64,000 nt of DNA from JBELHR01 sp049607205 (GTDB lineage: Bacteria; Bacteroidota; Bacteroidia; Flavobacteriales; Flavobacteriaceae), in assembly GCA_049607205.1 (NCBI GenBank), contig JBMYWH010000003.1:86573-150572 (forward strand), read 5' to 3'. The notes beneath the pieces are model-generated. The model searched no databases and was not told the DNA's origin. It saw only the letters and a program-made list of their open reading frames with translations. Made by a program: the position numbers and the translations under genes. Positions 23,726 to 32,760 of the stretch are shown piece by piece. Numbering within the stretch: position 1 is the stretch's first letter; every line of letters begins with the position of its first letter.

Positions 23726-26062
23726 TTATTTGATTATTATGGTTGTATTTTCATTTTTATCTAATTCGATCTGTAAGATGACCATCTGCTTTTGAGCATC
23801 GTATAAGAAAGTAGTTTTCTTCTTATCAATTTTTACACGCTTAGGTTCAGATTCAATACCGTGAATATTAAGGTTAATGGTTTTATCATTAGCTTCAAAT
23901 CCTTGACCCACCGTATTTTTAATTTTTAAAGTCAAAGTCTTATTATCCACATAAGAAGACTCGAAATCTATAAGTTCAAAACTATTGGTATCCAGATTCA
24001 ATGCTCCTAAACCATCGTCATTGTATAATTGATAATGACTTTCTAAGTCTTTCCCGAAATAGAAATCCACATCAAAATTCTCTAAACTATAATCTGCACT
24101 TGACATCAAACCAGGTAAAGTAGGGATAAATGACCCACTCTTCACAAATACCGGTATGTGCTCTTTGACTAAATCAACCTCAAGTTCTTGACCTCCTTGA
24201 GCCGTTTTACCCGAATAATAATCGAACCAAAGATGACCCTTAGGTAAATAAACCTTCTGAGACTTAAGTCCAGGAGCCACAACAGGGCTTACTAAAAAGG
24301 CATCTCCCCACATATACGTAGTAGAGAGGTTCTGATAAGTTGTATTTCCTGCCTCTTCAAAGAACAAAGGTCTCATAAGTGGCATACCTGTTGTATTATT
24401 CTCATATACCAGAGAATAGTTATAAGGCATTAATGCATATCTCAATTTAATTGCTTCTCTTGCAATATCCTTAGCCTCCTCGCTTCTGAATACAGGTTCT
24501 GAAGGAACCTCTTCTTGAGCATGAGGTCTATAAATAGGCTGAAAAACACCGTATTGTAACCAACGCTCATATAATTCATCATCTAAATTTGCTCCCGCAA
24601 AACCACCTAAATCAGAGTGCATATACCCCATACCTTGCATCCCCATTTGAAGTGCGATTTCAGTTTGAGGAACCAATCCTCCCCAAGTCCTATTTACATC
24701 TCCTGACCATGGAATCATTCCATAACGTTGTGCCCCAGAATAACCGGCTCTCATTAAAATAAATGGTCTTTGATTTGGGTAGTTCTCCTTATATCCATCA
24801 TGGATAATCTTAGCCCAATCACTACCAAAAGTATTGTGTACTTCATTGGCGTGTTTGCCACCATAATGAAGCATGCCTTTTGGATGAACTTCTGGTTCTC
24901 CTAAATCTCCCCAGAAACCAGTAACTCCCATTTCTTTCAATTCTTTATAAATTCCCCAGAACCAATCTACAGTTTCAGGATTGTAAACATCAATTAGTCC
25001 CGTGTTTCCAAAAAAGAAATCATAGGTATAAGGACTACCATCTTGCTTAACTCCAAGCAACCCGCGACTGGATGTTTCTTCCCAACGATCTGAAGTTGTT
25101 AATACAAAAGGCTCTGTAATAAGAACCGTTTGTACATCCATCTCTTGAAGGTCATCAACCATCTTTTTAGGATCTGGAAAGGAATCTAAATCAAAGGCAA
25201 GGTTCCCCATGTGCCCCTGTACATCTTTTCCAAACCAATACAAGTCTAGAATAATCGCATCAACTGGAATATCTTCTTCTTTAAATTTCTTTATTGTATT
25301 GATCACCTCATCTTGAGTATGATAACCGAATCTTGATGAAAAATTCCCTAGAGCCCAACGAGGGATCATAGGTTGTTTTCCAGAAAAATCTGTGTATTGA
25401 TTCATAAGACCTGCCCATGATTCATCCGCGATCACTTGATAGCGAATTACTCCATATTCAGCATCATAGTCTAAACTATTATCTTTTTGAGCATCTAAGT
25501 TAATATGACCTACTGAAGGGTTGTCAAAGTGAACTGCATAACGCTTTGAAGAATACACTAAAGGCATCGTGAAATTCATCAATTCTGAATGGGTCTCATA
25601 TCCGTAATGCGCTCTATTATATAAATAAAGTTCATTCCCTCTTCTATTCATTCCTAAAACGCGTTCTCCAGTTCCATATAAGGCTTCATCTTCAGAAATT
25701 TCCATTTCAAGTTTTAAGCCCTTGTCAGAATAAAAGCGGTTTTGGTCCACGACCAATAACTCTCCTTTAAAACTGTATTTAATCTCATTAGTATTCAAAT
25801 CAAAAACAGCTTTCATATCACCATTTTTAACAGTCACTAACTTTCCGGTTCTGACCACCTGTACAGGTTCATAATCCTCAATTCTGGCATGAGAAGCCTC
25901 TACCTCTTGTCCAGGCTGAATGAAACTTAACTCCAAGCCATTCTCACCAATCCCTTGAAAAGTAAACACTCCTTTTTCAGTAGGTATCTCAACGCCCATT
26001 TGTTGAGCAAAAGAGAATTGCCCAACCAAAAGAAATAATATCGTCAGTCTAAATATTTTCAT
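23726..26062 (-). CDS. GH31 alpha-glucosidase
   Basis: 778 residues with a cleavable signal peptide (to about residue 19, SFAQ). The N-terminal beta-sandwich (about 20-220) has the GH31 motif YGTGERVLGMNRRG. The barrel has LDLYWFGKDVQGHMG, the nucleophile region GFWGDLGEPE with Asp386, and PWSGDVNRTW with the acid/base Asp455. C-terminal beta domains follow. It would remove terminal glucose from maltooligosaccharides in the periplasm. Bacteroides-type sus systems use a GH97 enzyme (SusB) at this step, so GH31 may replace it here. It is 4 bases after the esterase and 2 bases before the next GH13 gene. Confidence 0.93.
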   Translation of the reverse strand: MKIFRLTILFLLVGQFSFAQQMGVEIPTEKGVFTFQGIGENGLELSFIQPGQEVEASHARIEDYEPVQVVRTGKLVTVKNGDMKAVFDLNTNEIKYSFKGELLVVDQNRFYSDKGLKLEMEISEDEALYGTGERVLGMNRRGNELYLYNRAHYGYETHSELMNFTMPLVYSSKRYAVHFDNPSVGHINLDAQKDNSLDYDAEYGVIRYQVIADESWAGLMNQYTDFSGKQPMIPRWALGNFSSRFGYHTQDEVINTIKKFKEEDIPVDAIILDLYWFGKDVQGHMGNLAFDLDSFPDPKKMVDDLQEMDVQTVLITEPFVLTTSDRWEETSSRGLLGVKQDGSPYTYDFFFGNTGLIDVYNPETVDWFWGIYKELKEMGVTGFWGDLGEPEVHPKGMLHYGGKHANEVHNTFGSDWAKIIHDGYKENYPNQRPFILMRAGYSGAQRYGMIPWSGDVNRTWGGLVPQTEIALQMGMQGMGYMHSDLGGFAGANLDDELYERWLQYGVFQPIYRPHAQEEVPSEPVFRSEEAKDIAREAIKLRYALMPYNYSLVYENNTTGMPLMRPLFFEEAGNTTYQNLSTTYMWGDAFLVSPVVAPGLKSQKVYLPKGHLWFDYYSGKTAQGGQELEVDLVKEHIPVFVKSGSFIPTLPGLMSSADYSLENFDVDFYFGKDLESHYQLYNDDGLGALNLDTNSFELIDFESSYVDNKTLTLKIKNTVGQGFEANDKTINLNIHGIESEPKRVKIDKKKTTFLYDAQKQMVILQIELDKNENTTIIIK

Positions 26063-26066
26063 GTAA

Positions 26067-27002
26067 TTAATTATTTAAAATAAATTTAAAAGGAATAGAA
26101 AGGCGTTTATTCCATGAAATTTCATCATGAGCATGCCCATCAAATTTTATATTTTCAGCTCTAGAACCGAGATTCATCTCCCCTAAAATGAAATCCAATT
26201 GAGGCTCATAAGGTGCATAAGTTGCATCTAAAGTCTCCGTTCCGTAATCGAAGTAAATTTTATGATTTTTATCCTTAGGGAAATTAGACTCGAAATAGCT
26301 CATAAAGCTATCCGGTATAGGATTATCATAGGCTAAATTCTTGATTCCAGTCCAATGCGTAGACATACAAATGGCTCCAGAAAACACCTGTGGATACTCA
26401 CAAATTGCATACATAGAAATCAAGCCTCCCATGCTCGACCCACCAACAAAAGTGTGCTCAGCATCGGTATATACAGAATAATGCTCATCTATATAAGGTT
26501 TCAATTCTTTTACTATAAATTTCAGATATTCATCCGCATTATGAGCAGCGTTCACGTAAGTATCTTGAATATCTTGATCATCCATAGGGATAGCGTCTAA
26601 ACCAGCTTGTCCTGCCTTAATTGGAAAGTAATCATTCCATCTAATATCGGCGTGATTCCAGATAGAGACTACAATTGTTGGTGGAACTTTACCAGTAGCA
26701 ATCAAATTACCTAAAGTTTCATCCACTCCCCATTCTTGTTTGTTCCAAGTTAAATTGGCATCATAAAGCATCTGCCCATCATGCATATAAAGCACTTGAT
26801 AAGTTTGATCTGAAGAATAGCCATCCGGAAGCCAAACATCTACATTGCGACTTCTAACAAAATTGGAAGGAAAATCAACATAAGAATCAATTGATCCGCT
26901 TTCTAGGTGTCCAGGGTAGTTTTGTTTATTGAGTTCAGGTTTCGAATCACAAGCGACCACAATACTCAAACTGAATAAGAATAAAAGTAAGTTCTGTTTC
27001 AT
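26067..27002 (-). CDS. Lipoprotein esterase (alpha/beta hydrolase, esterase D-like)
   Basis: 311 residues. The lipobox is VVAC (Cys18). The segment VDVWLPDGYSSDQTYQVLYMHDGQ opens an alpha/beta-hydrolase of the putative-esterase group. The nucleophile elbow is GGSSMGG with Ser190, and a C-terminal HAHDEISWNKR probably supplies the catalytic histidine. An esterase is not part of the classical sus system. It might remove acyl groups from substituted glucans, or the annotation may hide another hydrolase activity. It starts the second half of the minus arm, behind a hairpin that follows GH65, and is 4 bases before GH31. Confidence 0.82.
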   Translation of the reverse strand: MKQNLLLFLFSLSIVVACDSKPELNKQNYPGHLESGSIDSYVDFPSNFVRSRNVDVWLPDGYSSDQTYQVLYMHDGQMLYDANLTWNKQEWGVDETLGNLIATGKVPPTIVVSIWNHADIRWNDYFPIKAGQAGLDAIPMDDQDIQDTYVNAAHNADEYLKFIVKELKPYIDEHYSVYTDAEHTFVGGSSMGGLISMYAICEYPQVFSGAICMSTHWTGIKNLAYDNPIPDSFMSYFESNFPKDKNHKIYFDYGTETLDATYAPYEPQLDFILGEMNLGSRAENIKFDGHAHDEISWNKRLSIPFKFILNN

Positions 27003-27030
27003 GTTTAAATTGGTTTTAATAGGGTCAGTT

Positions 27031-27066
27031 GAAAAACAAACTCTGGAGTCTAAGGACTCCAGAGTT
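27031..27066 (-). terminator. Intra-operon hairpin between GH65 and the esterase gene
   Basis: Perfect 12-bp stem AACTCTGGAGTC / GACTCCAGAGTT with a 4-base loop (27051-27054). On the minus strand it is followed by a T-rich stretch with one interruption. It could act as an attenuator or as an mRNA 3'-end stabiliser. No new promoter is visible before the esterase gene. Confidence 0.7.
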
Positions 27067-27076
27067 GAATTATTTA

Positions 27077-29380
27077 TTAGATACTCAAACTAGAATTTCC
27101 TTCTAGCACATGCTCTTTTCCTTCCAACCAAATTGAAACTCCAGTTTCAGTAAGATTTTCATAAACAGATGCATCTTGAGTTTTAGTAACTTTAATCGTT
27201 GCTCCTCTATAGTTTAGTTTGAAACTATAAGAAGTCCACTCTTGAGGAATTTGAGGGTTGAAGCTCAAAGTATTATTGAAGTTTCTCATTCCTCCAAAAC
27301 CTTGAACAATAGACAACCATGTTCCGGCCATTGAAGTAATGTGTAGTCCTTCATGAACCTCGTGGTTATAATCATCAAGATCTAAACGAGATGTTCTTAA
27401 ATATTGCTCATAAGCCTTAGGCATTCTATCAATAGAAGCTGCTAAAATAGAGTGAACGCAAGGTGAAAGAGACGATTCATGAACTGTTAATGGCTCATAA
27501 AAGTCAAAGTGCTTCTCGATTTCTTCTTTTGAGAATCTATCCTCAAAGAAATACAATCCTTGTAAGGTATCTGCTTGCTTGATGTATGGAGAACGTAAAA
27601 TACGATCCCATGACCAGTGTTGATTGATAGGTCTTTCCGAAGAAGCTAATTGATCCGCTGGTGTTAGATCCTTATCAAGGAATCCATCTTGCTGCAAATA
27701 CACTCCATGCTCTTCACTGTATGGGAAATACATTTTAGAAGCGACCTGATTCCATTTTTCAAGTTCAACATCCGTCAGGTTCGTTTCCTTAGTGATACGA
27801 GTAAAATCTCCTGGAAGTTCATCTTTTAACTTCTCTAATTGCTCCATGGTATATTCAATACACCATTTAGCAAGGTAATTTGTATAGAAGTTATTGTTGA
27901 TATTGTTTTCGTATTCATTAGGCCCTGTTACCCCAAGGATTACATATTGATCTTTTGCCGCTGAATAATTGGCTCTTTGTTGCCAGAAACGCGCTACTGC
28001 AATCATTACCTCCATTCCAAATTCTGGAATATAAGTGTAATCTCCTGTATAGTTAACATAATTGTAGATTGCATAAATCATGGCTCCATTACGGTGAATT
28101 TCTTCAAAAGTAATTTCCCACTCATTATGACATTCTTCACCATTCATAGTCACCATTGGATAAAGTGCAGCCCCATTCGTAAATCCTAATTTCTTAGCAT
28201 TCTCAATTGCTGGTCCTAATTGCTTATATCTATAAACTAAAAGGTTTCTTGCAACTTCCTTATCCTTAGTACTCATATAAAAAGGAATACAGTATGCTTC
28301 GGTATCCCAATACGTAGAACCTCCATATTTCTCTCCTGTAAATCCTTTAGGACCTATGTTTAAACGATGGTCATCACCTGAATAGGTTTGGTTTAATTGG
28401 AAAATATTGAAACGAATCGCTTGCTGTGCCTTCACATCACCTTCGATCGTAATATCTGCTGTTTCCCAAACTTTTGCCCAAGCCTCAATTTGATCTGCTC
28501 TTAATTGAACATAACCTGTTGCAACAGCTTGGTCCAAAACCTCTTTAGAAACTCTAGTTAATTCACCAGAATTATGATTCATAGATTGAACATATCCTCC
28601 AAACTTGATAATATTCACAACATCTCCCTCTGCTACATCAATAACATAAGATAAACCAACTCTCTTTTCAGAAATTTGTTGCGCTGCTTCAGCTTCAATA
28701 GTTTTTCCGTTTTTCTCGAAACTTACTTCAAATCCAGTACAAACATCAAATCCAGTTTTAAGTGTAGTAGATGAAATAGAAGCTCCATTATCATAGAACT
28801 TGTGATCTCCTACTTCCCAGAATAATTCATCATAGTTAGTATCCTCATTAGAGATTCCTGCATCTACATAAGGAATCGCTTCGAAAGAACCAGAAAAATT
28901 CAAGGCCTTAATTTGATAGTTTATCGCTCCAACTTCGTTTAAAGTCAAAGAAAGAAAACGCTCTGCAAGTACTTCAATTTCATTTCCATTAGGTAAGTGA
29001 GCTACAAAAGAACGAGATAAAATCCCTTCTTTCATATTAAGCTCTCTTCTAAAGTTTTTGATTTCACAAGAATTCAAATCGAACACTTCTCCATTAAACA
29101 CTAAATCAATACCGATCCAGTTTGGAGCATTCAATACTTTAGCAAAATATTCTGGATATCCATTCTTCCACCATCCTACTCTAGTTTTATCTGGATAATA
29201 GATTCCTCCTATATAACTTCCCTGGAAGGTATCTCCAGAGTATAATTCTTCAAAATTTGCACGTTGCCCCATAGCACCGTTACCTAAACTAAAAATACTT
29301 TCAGAAGCAGTTACGTGATCTGCAGTAAATCCTTCTTCTATGATTGACCATTCTGATGGTTTAATATAATCTAAGTTCAT
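27077..29380 (-). CDS. GH65 maltose phosphorylase-type enzyme
   Basis: 767 residues, no signal peptide, so cytoplasmic. Family features are SLGNGAMGQRANFEE near the start, STYWDTE at 355-361, and the general acid Glu489 in GVTGPNEYENN. The phosphate-binding region is HESSLSPCVHS and GLHITSMAGTW. The reaction is maltose + phosphate to beta-glucose 1-phosphate + glucose; other disaccharide specificities exist in GH65 (trehalose, kojibiose), but the neighbours argue for maltose. Beta-phosphoglucomutase is encoded 5 bases upstream and the MFS carrier before that, giving a complete uptake and phosphorolysis unit. Confidence 0.93.
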   Translation of the reverse strand: MNLDYIKPSEWSIIEEGFTADHVTASESIFSLGNGAMGQRANFEELYSGDTFQGSYIGGIYYPDKTRVGWWKNGYPEYFAKVLNAPNWIGIDLVFNGEVFDLNSCEIKNFRRELNMKEGILSRSFVAHLPNGNEIEVLAERFLSLTLNEVGAINYQIKALNFSGSFEAIPYVDAGISNEDTNYDELFWEVGDHKFYDNGASISSTTLKTGFDVCTGFEVSFEKNGKTIEAEAAQQISEKRVGLSYVIDVAEGDVVNIIKFGGYVQSMNHNSGELTRVSKEVLDQAVATGYVQLRADQIEAWAKVWETADITIEGDVKAQQAIRFNIFQLNQTYSGDDHRLNIGPKGFTGEKYGGSTYWDTEAYCIPFYMSTKDKEVARNLLVYRYKQLGPAIENAKKLGFTNGAALYPMVTMNGEECHNEWEITFEEIHRNGAMIYAIYNYVNYTGDYTYIPEFGMEVMIAVARFWQQRANYSAAKDQYVILGVTGPNEYENNINNNFYTNYLAKWCIEYTMEQLEKLKDELPGDFTRITKETNLTDVELEKWNQVASKMYFPYSEEHGVYLQQDGFLDKDLTPADQLASSERPINQHWSWDRILRSPYIKQADTLQGLYFFEDRFSKEEIEKHFDFYEPLTVHESSLSPCVHSILAASIDRMPKAYEQYLRTSRLDLDDYNHEVHEGLHITSMAGTWLSIVQGFGGMRNFNNTLSFNPQIPQEWTSYSFKLNYRGATIKVTKTQDASVYENLTETGVSIWLEGKEHVLEGNSSLSI

Positions 29381-29385
29381 CTTTC

Positions 29386-30039
29386 TTACTTAATTAGATT
29401 CTCAAAAAATTCTACACTTAATTCTCCTGTATTAGATAACACATAGTTAGCATGAGCTAAATGCTCCGCATCACCAATTCCAATACTTATCATTCCAGCC
29501 GCATTCGCCGCCTCAACCCCAGCAATTGCATCTTCGACTACAATACAATTCTCAGGTTTCATATTTAAAGCCTTAGCAGCTACCAAGAAAACTTCTGGGT
29601 CTGGTTTGGCATTACTCACATCATTTCCATCTACTATAGCATCAAACAAATCCAATAAATCTAAAGATCTAAGAATAAGCTTAGCGTTCTTACTTGCAGA
29701 ACCTAATGAAAATGGAATACCATTATCTTTTAAATAATGCAGAAGCGTACTGATTCCTGGAAGGATTTCTTCCTGTCCCATTTTAGAAATCAATTTTAAA
29801 TAATGATCATTCTTTGCCACTAAAAGAACATCCTTCTCCTCTTGAGAAATTTGTTTCCCTGCTAGATCTAAAATTAATTCCAATGAACGAACTCTACTCA
29901 CTCCTTTTAATTGTTCATTATCCTGCTCTGTAAAGTCATAGCCCAATTGACGAGCTGTTTCCTGCCAAGCAATAAAATGGTATTTCGCAGTATCTACGAT
30001 GACACCATCTAAATCAAAAATTACCCCTAAATTTTTCAT
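29386..30039 (-). CDS. pgmB: Beta-phosphoglucomutase
   Basis: 217 residues, HAD superfamily. The catalytic motif DLDGVIVDT carries the nucleophile Asp9 and Asp11. The cap segment LKGVSRVRSLELIL contains the arginine-rich loop typical of beta-PGM. Motif II is SLGSASKNAKLIL and motif III/IV is AKPDPEVF and VVEDAIAGVEAA. It converts beta-glucose 1-phosphate to glucose 6-phosphate, the product of the adjacent GH65. Its start overlaps the stop of the MFS gene by 1 base (TAATG), implying coupled translation. Confidence 0.94.
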   Translation of the reverse strand: MKNLGVIFDLDGVIVDTAKYHFIAWQETARQLGYDFTEQDNEQLKGVSRVRSLELILDLAGKQISQEEKDVLLVAKNDHYLKLISKMGQEEILPGISTLLHYLKDNGIPFSLGSASKNAKLILRSLDLLDLFDAIVDGNDVSNAKPDPEVFLVAAKALNMKPENCIVVEDAIAGVEAANAAGMISIGIGDAEHLAHANYVLSNTGELSVEFFENLIK

Positions 30040-31406
30040 TATGATTCTTTATTCGTTTCTAAAAATTTAACTGAAAGTCCTCCTAACATCATGATGACAC
30101 CAGCAAAAACTAACATATGCATTCCGTTGTTCCCAAAGAAATTTGCGATAATCGGACCTCCGAATACCCCACTAATAATTTGAGGAACCACAACAGTAAG
30201 GTTAAAGATCCCCATATACACTCCCATTTTACGCGCTGGGATACTGTCCGAAAGAATTGCATAAGGCATAGCCAAAATCGCCGCCCAAGCCATTCCAATT
30301 CCAATCATGGAAATCAATAACATATATTGATCTGTAAAGAAGTTCATTGAAATAAATCCTAATCCACCAAGAACTAGAGACCATCCATAAACTGCTTTAC
30401 GAGAAGTTTTTTCAATAATTTTAGGCATTGCAACAGAAAAAAGTGCCGCTACTAAAGAATAAGCAGCAAAACAAATACCTACCCAGTTCCCTGCTTCGTT
30501 ATACGCAGCAATCATCTCTGCATCATCAGAGGTACCAGGATTAAATCCGATTGGAATACCGAAGTAGTGCTGAGAAATACCCGTAGTTGAGTACACCCAC
30601 AAAATAAACAAAGGAAACCACGACAACATTTGCGTCACAGACAACTGTTTCATTGCCTTAGGAGTATTTTTAAGTAAGGTCCAGAAACTTTCTTTCTTTT
30701 CCTCTTCTACTTCCTCTCCTTTATCTTTAGCTTCTTGATCTATAAAAGCCTGAAATTCTTCAGGTGGGTACTCTTTTGTTTTGAAAACAGTAACTAAGAC
30801 ACTTAGTAATAATAAAGCTCCTCCTAAATAGAAAGACCAAATTACTGATGGTGCTACATGTCCTGCCTCAGCATCATTTGAAATACCCATTGACGTCAAG
30901 ATAAAAGGCAAAGCCGATCCAAATACTGCTCCTGTATTGATTAAGAAACTTTGAATTGAGTAACCTACGTTTCGTTGATTCTCTGGAGTCATATCAGCAA
31001 CCAAAGCTCTAAACGGCTGAAAAGTTACATTAAACGAACCATCCATTAAGGCCAACATAATAACCCCGAAGGCAAGAGCTCCTGCTCCACCGGCCTTAAC
31101 TATAAAAGGCGCATTAGGCATTAAAAACATTGCCAACATAGAAACGATGGCTCCTCCTAAGATATAAGGAATCCTTCGTCCGAAGCGTCCCCAGGTCTTA
31201 TCACTTGCTGCACCAACTACGGGTTGAACAAGTAATCCCATAATGGGAGCAACTAACCAAAAAAATGAAAGTGAATGAGGGTCTGCCCCTAAACTTGTCA
31301 AAATTCTACTTGCATTTGCATTTTGTAAGGCAAAACCAAATTGCACTCCTAAAAATCCAAAGCTCAGATTCCAAATCTGCCAAAAACTCAATTGTTTTTT
31401 CTTCAT
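30039..31406 (-). CDS. MFS-type sugar transporter (maltose/alpha-glucoside, SLC45-like)
   Basis: 455 residues from the ATG at 31406. The frame is open 30 codons further upstream, but MKKKQLSFWQIWNLSFGFLGVQFGFALQ is the normal family N-terminus. Twelve hydrophobic helices are expected, with the loop motif GAASDKTWGRFGRRIPYI after helix 2 and an acidic, lysine-rich central loop (KDKGEEVEEEKKE). It resembles the glycoside-pentoside-hexuronide/SLC45 sugar:cation symporters of the inner membrane. First gene of the minus operon, with a canonical promoter and a leader of about 140 bases. Substrate inferred from GH65-pgmB. Confidence 0.87.
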   Translation of the reverse strand: MKKKQLSFWQIWNLSFGFLGVQFGFALQNANASRILTSLGADPHSLSFFWLVAPIMGLLVQPVVGAASDKTWGRFGRRIPYILGGAIVSMLAMFLMPNAPFIVKAGGAGALAFGVIMLALMDGSFNVTFQPFRALVADMTPENQRNVGYSIQSFLINTGAVFGSALPFILTSMGISNDAEAGHVAPSVIWSFYLGGALLLLSVLVTVFKTKEYPPEEFQAFIDQEAKDKGEEVEEEKKESFWTLLKNTPKAMKQLSVTQMLSWFPLFILWVYSTTGISQHYFGIPIGFNPGTSDDAEMIAAYNEAGNWVGICFAAYSLVAALFSVAMPKIIEKTSRKAVYGWSLVLGGLGFISMNFFTDQYMLLISMIGIGMAWAAILAMPYAILSDSIPARKMGVYMGIFNLTVVVPQIISGVFGGPIIANFFGNNGMHMLVFAGVIMMLGGLSVKFLETNKES

Positions 31407-31533
31407 ACTTATAATTACAATGAATTCATCTCCGTCAAAAAGGAGAAAATCAATTTTTAAATAAAATGTAATACAGTCCATTGAATAAAAATCCAACAGA
31501 ATATAAAAGTGTGAAGTATAAAGTATTATTACA

Positions 31534-31549
31534 GGATTATAAATAATCC
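31534..31549 (-). promoter_or_regulatory. Inverted repeat at the MFS operon transcription start
   Basis: GGATTAT-AA-ATAATCC, 7-bp arms. It lies 5 bases past the -7 element at 31555-31562, that is at the predicted transcription start, which is a good place for a repressor site. It could also form the 5' hairpin of the mRNA. Confidence 0.4.
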
Positions 31550-31554
31550 GAGCA

Positions 31555-31586
31555 CAAATATAAAGAATTTCTTACTATAAATCAAA
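31555..31586 (-). promoter_or_regulatory. Promoter of the MFS-pgmB-GH65 operon
   Basis: On the minus strand TTTG (31583-31586), a 20-base spacer, then TATATTTG (31555-31562). The -33 element overlaps the lacI stop codon. The same spacing and -7 sequence occur at the tRNA-Ser promoter. Confidence 0.75.
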
Positions 31587-32598
31587 GAGTTGATTCCCTT
31601 TTAGCAATTCCAGCATCGATGATTTCATACTGATAAGGTCCCTCTAACGTTTGAGAATTGATTCTTTCAAGTAAAATTTTTGCTGATTTTTTTCCCATCT
31701 CATAGCCGTTTTGAACCACAGAACTCAATGAAGGAGTGGAATATTTAGAAATTACGCCATTAGTATAACCTATTATCGACAAATCCTCAGGAACGTTCAG
31801 GCCGCGTTTCAAAGCTTCTTTAAGAACCTTTACAGCATAAACTTCATTTACCGCAAAAACAGCATCAGGAATAGCTTGATCAAAAAGAGAAGCAATTTGC
31901 TGGTCAACATTCAAATTCTGATCAACCTCAACAATCCAATTCTTATTGTCCTCTAGCCCGTTCAACACTAATGCCTTTTCATAGCCAGCCTTGCGATCAT
32001 TCCCTATTTTCATATGATCAGGAGTTGTAAGAATTGCAATCTTCTTTTTCCCTAAATCTATAAGCGTTTTAGTCGCTAAGAAACCTCCGCCAAAATCATC
32101 TCCAACAACCTTATCACATTCAATATTCTTGTGAACTCGATCAAATAACACCAAGGGAACACCTTCTTCTTTTAAGGCGTTGATATGCGCTATCTTACCC
32201 TGTCTTAAACTTTCATTTGAAATTGACATAATTACTCCATCTACATTGGAGTTCAACAACATCTCTAAATTGGCTTTTTCTTTTGAATTAGATTCATTTG
32301 AAAGACAAATCATCACCTTATAACCATTTTCATTAGCTATTTCTTCGATTCCACTGATCACTTCAGAAAAGAAATGATGAATTAATTCAGGCACTACTAC
32401 TCCTATAATAGAGCTTTTCTGGCTTCTTAAATTAAGTGCAAAAGAATTCGGTTTGTAGTTATACATTCTTGCAAAAGCCTGAATCTTCTCAGTAGTTTCC
32501 TTACCAATATCCGGGCTGTTTTTTAAAGCCTTAGAAACAGTAGATATAGAGACTCCAAACTCTTTTGCAATTGTCTTTAATGTAACCTTTAATTTCAT
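31582..32598 (-). CDS. LacI-family transcriptional regulator
   Basis: 338 residues from the ATG at 32598; the 11 residues upstream are not part of the conserved start. The helix-turn-helix is VTLKTIAKEFGVSISTVSKALKNSPDIG (about 5-32), followed by the hinge helix region KPNSFALNLRSQKS. The effector domain is a periplasmic-binding-protein fold (IGVVVPELIHHFFSEVISGIEE, VDGVIMSISNES, VPLVLFDRV, GYTNGVISKYSTPSLSSV). It lies between the two arms of the alpha-glucan locus and is the only regulator in it. It is the likely binder of the ACTCAAACGTTTGAGT-type palindromes before both susC genes; effector probably maltose or a related sugar (inference). Confidence 0.93.
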   Translation of the reverse strand: MKLKVTLKTIAKEFGVSISTVSKALKNSPDIGKETTEKIQAFARMYNYKPNSFALNLRSQKSSIIGVVVPELIHHFFSEVISGIEEIANENGYKVMICLSNESNSKEKANLEMLLNSNVDGVIMSISNESLRQGKIAHINALKEEGVPLVLFDRVHKNIECDKVVGDDFGGGFLATKTLIDLGKKKIAILTTPDHMKIGNDRKAGYEKALVLNGLEDNKNWIVEVDQNLNVDQQIASLFDQAIPDAVFAVNEVYAVKVLKEALKRGLNVPEDLSIIGYTNGVISKYSTPSLSSVVQNGYEMGKKSAKILLERINSQTLEGPYQYEIIDAGIAKRESTL

Positions 32599-32667
32599 AT
32601 TCAATATTAAGTCAAAAAAACCATTAGTCAAACTAAATTAAGATTTTAACATAGATTTCACAAGGAA

Positions 32668-32683
32668 ACTCGAACGTTTGAGT
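32668..32683 (+). promoter_or_regulatory. Palindromic operator-like site before susC1
   Basis: ACTCGAACGTTTGAGT, 15 of 16 bases identical to the perfect palindrome at 38486-38501, centred on CG as is usual for LacI-family operators. It ends 78 bases before the -7-like element of susC1. Confidence 0.65.
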
Positions 32684-32746
32684 TCGGGCATCTCGCATCC
32701 ACCTAAAAATCCTACACCTCAAACGTGATAATTGTCATGTTTAACA

Positions 32747-32760
32747 GCGAAAACGCTTTC
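32747..32760 (+). promoter_or_regulatory. Second operator-like site, LacI/cre-like
   Basis: GCGAAAACGCTTTC, a near-palindrome with an AAACGYTT core like that of the 32668 site. It directly abuts the -7-like element at 32761. A related half-site, CTCAAACGT, lies at 32718-32726. Confidence 0.45.

Noticed and set aside
31407..31496. 30-codon N-terminal extension of the MFS transporter
   Set aside because: The family start is at 31406 and the upstream residues are not conserved-looking; it is treated as untranslated leader.
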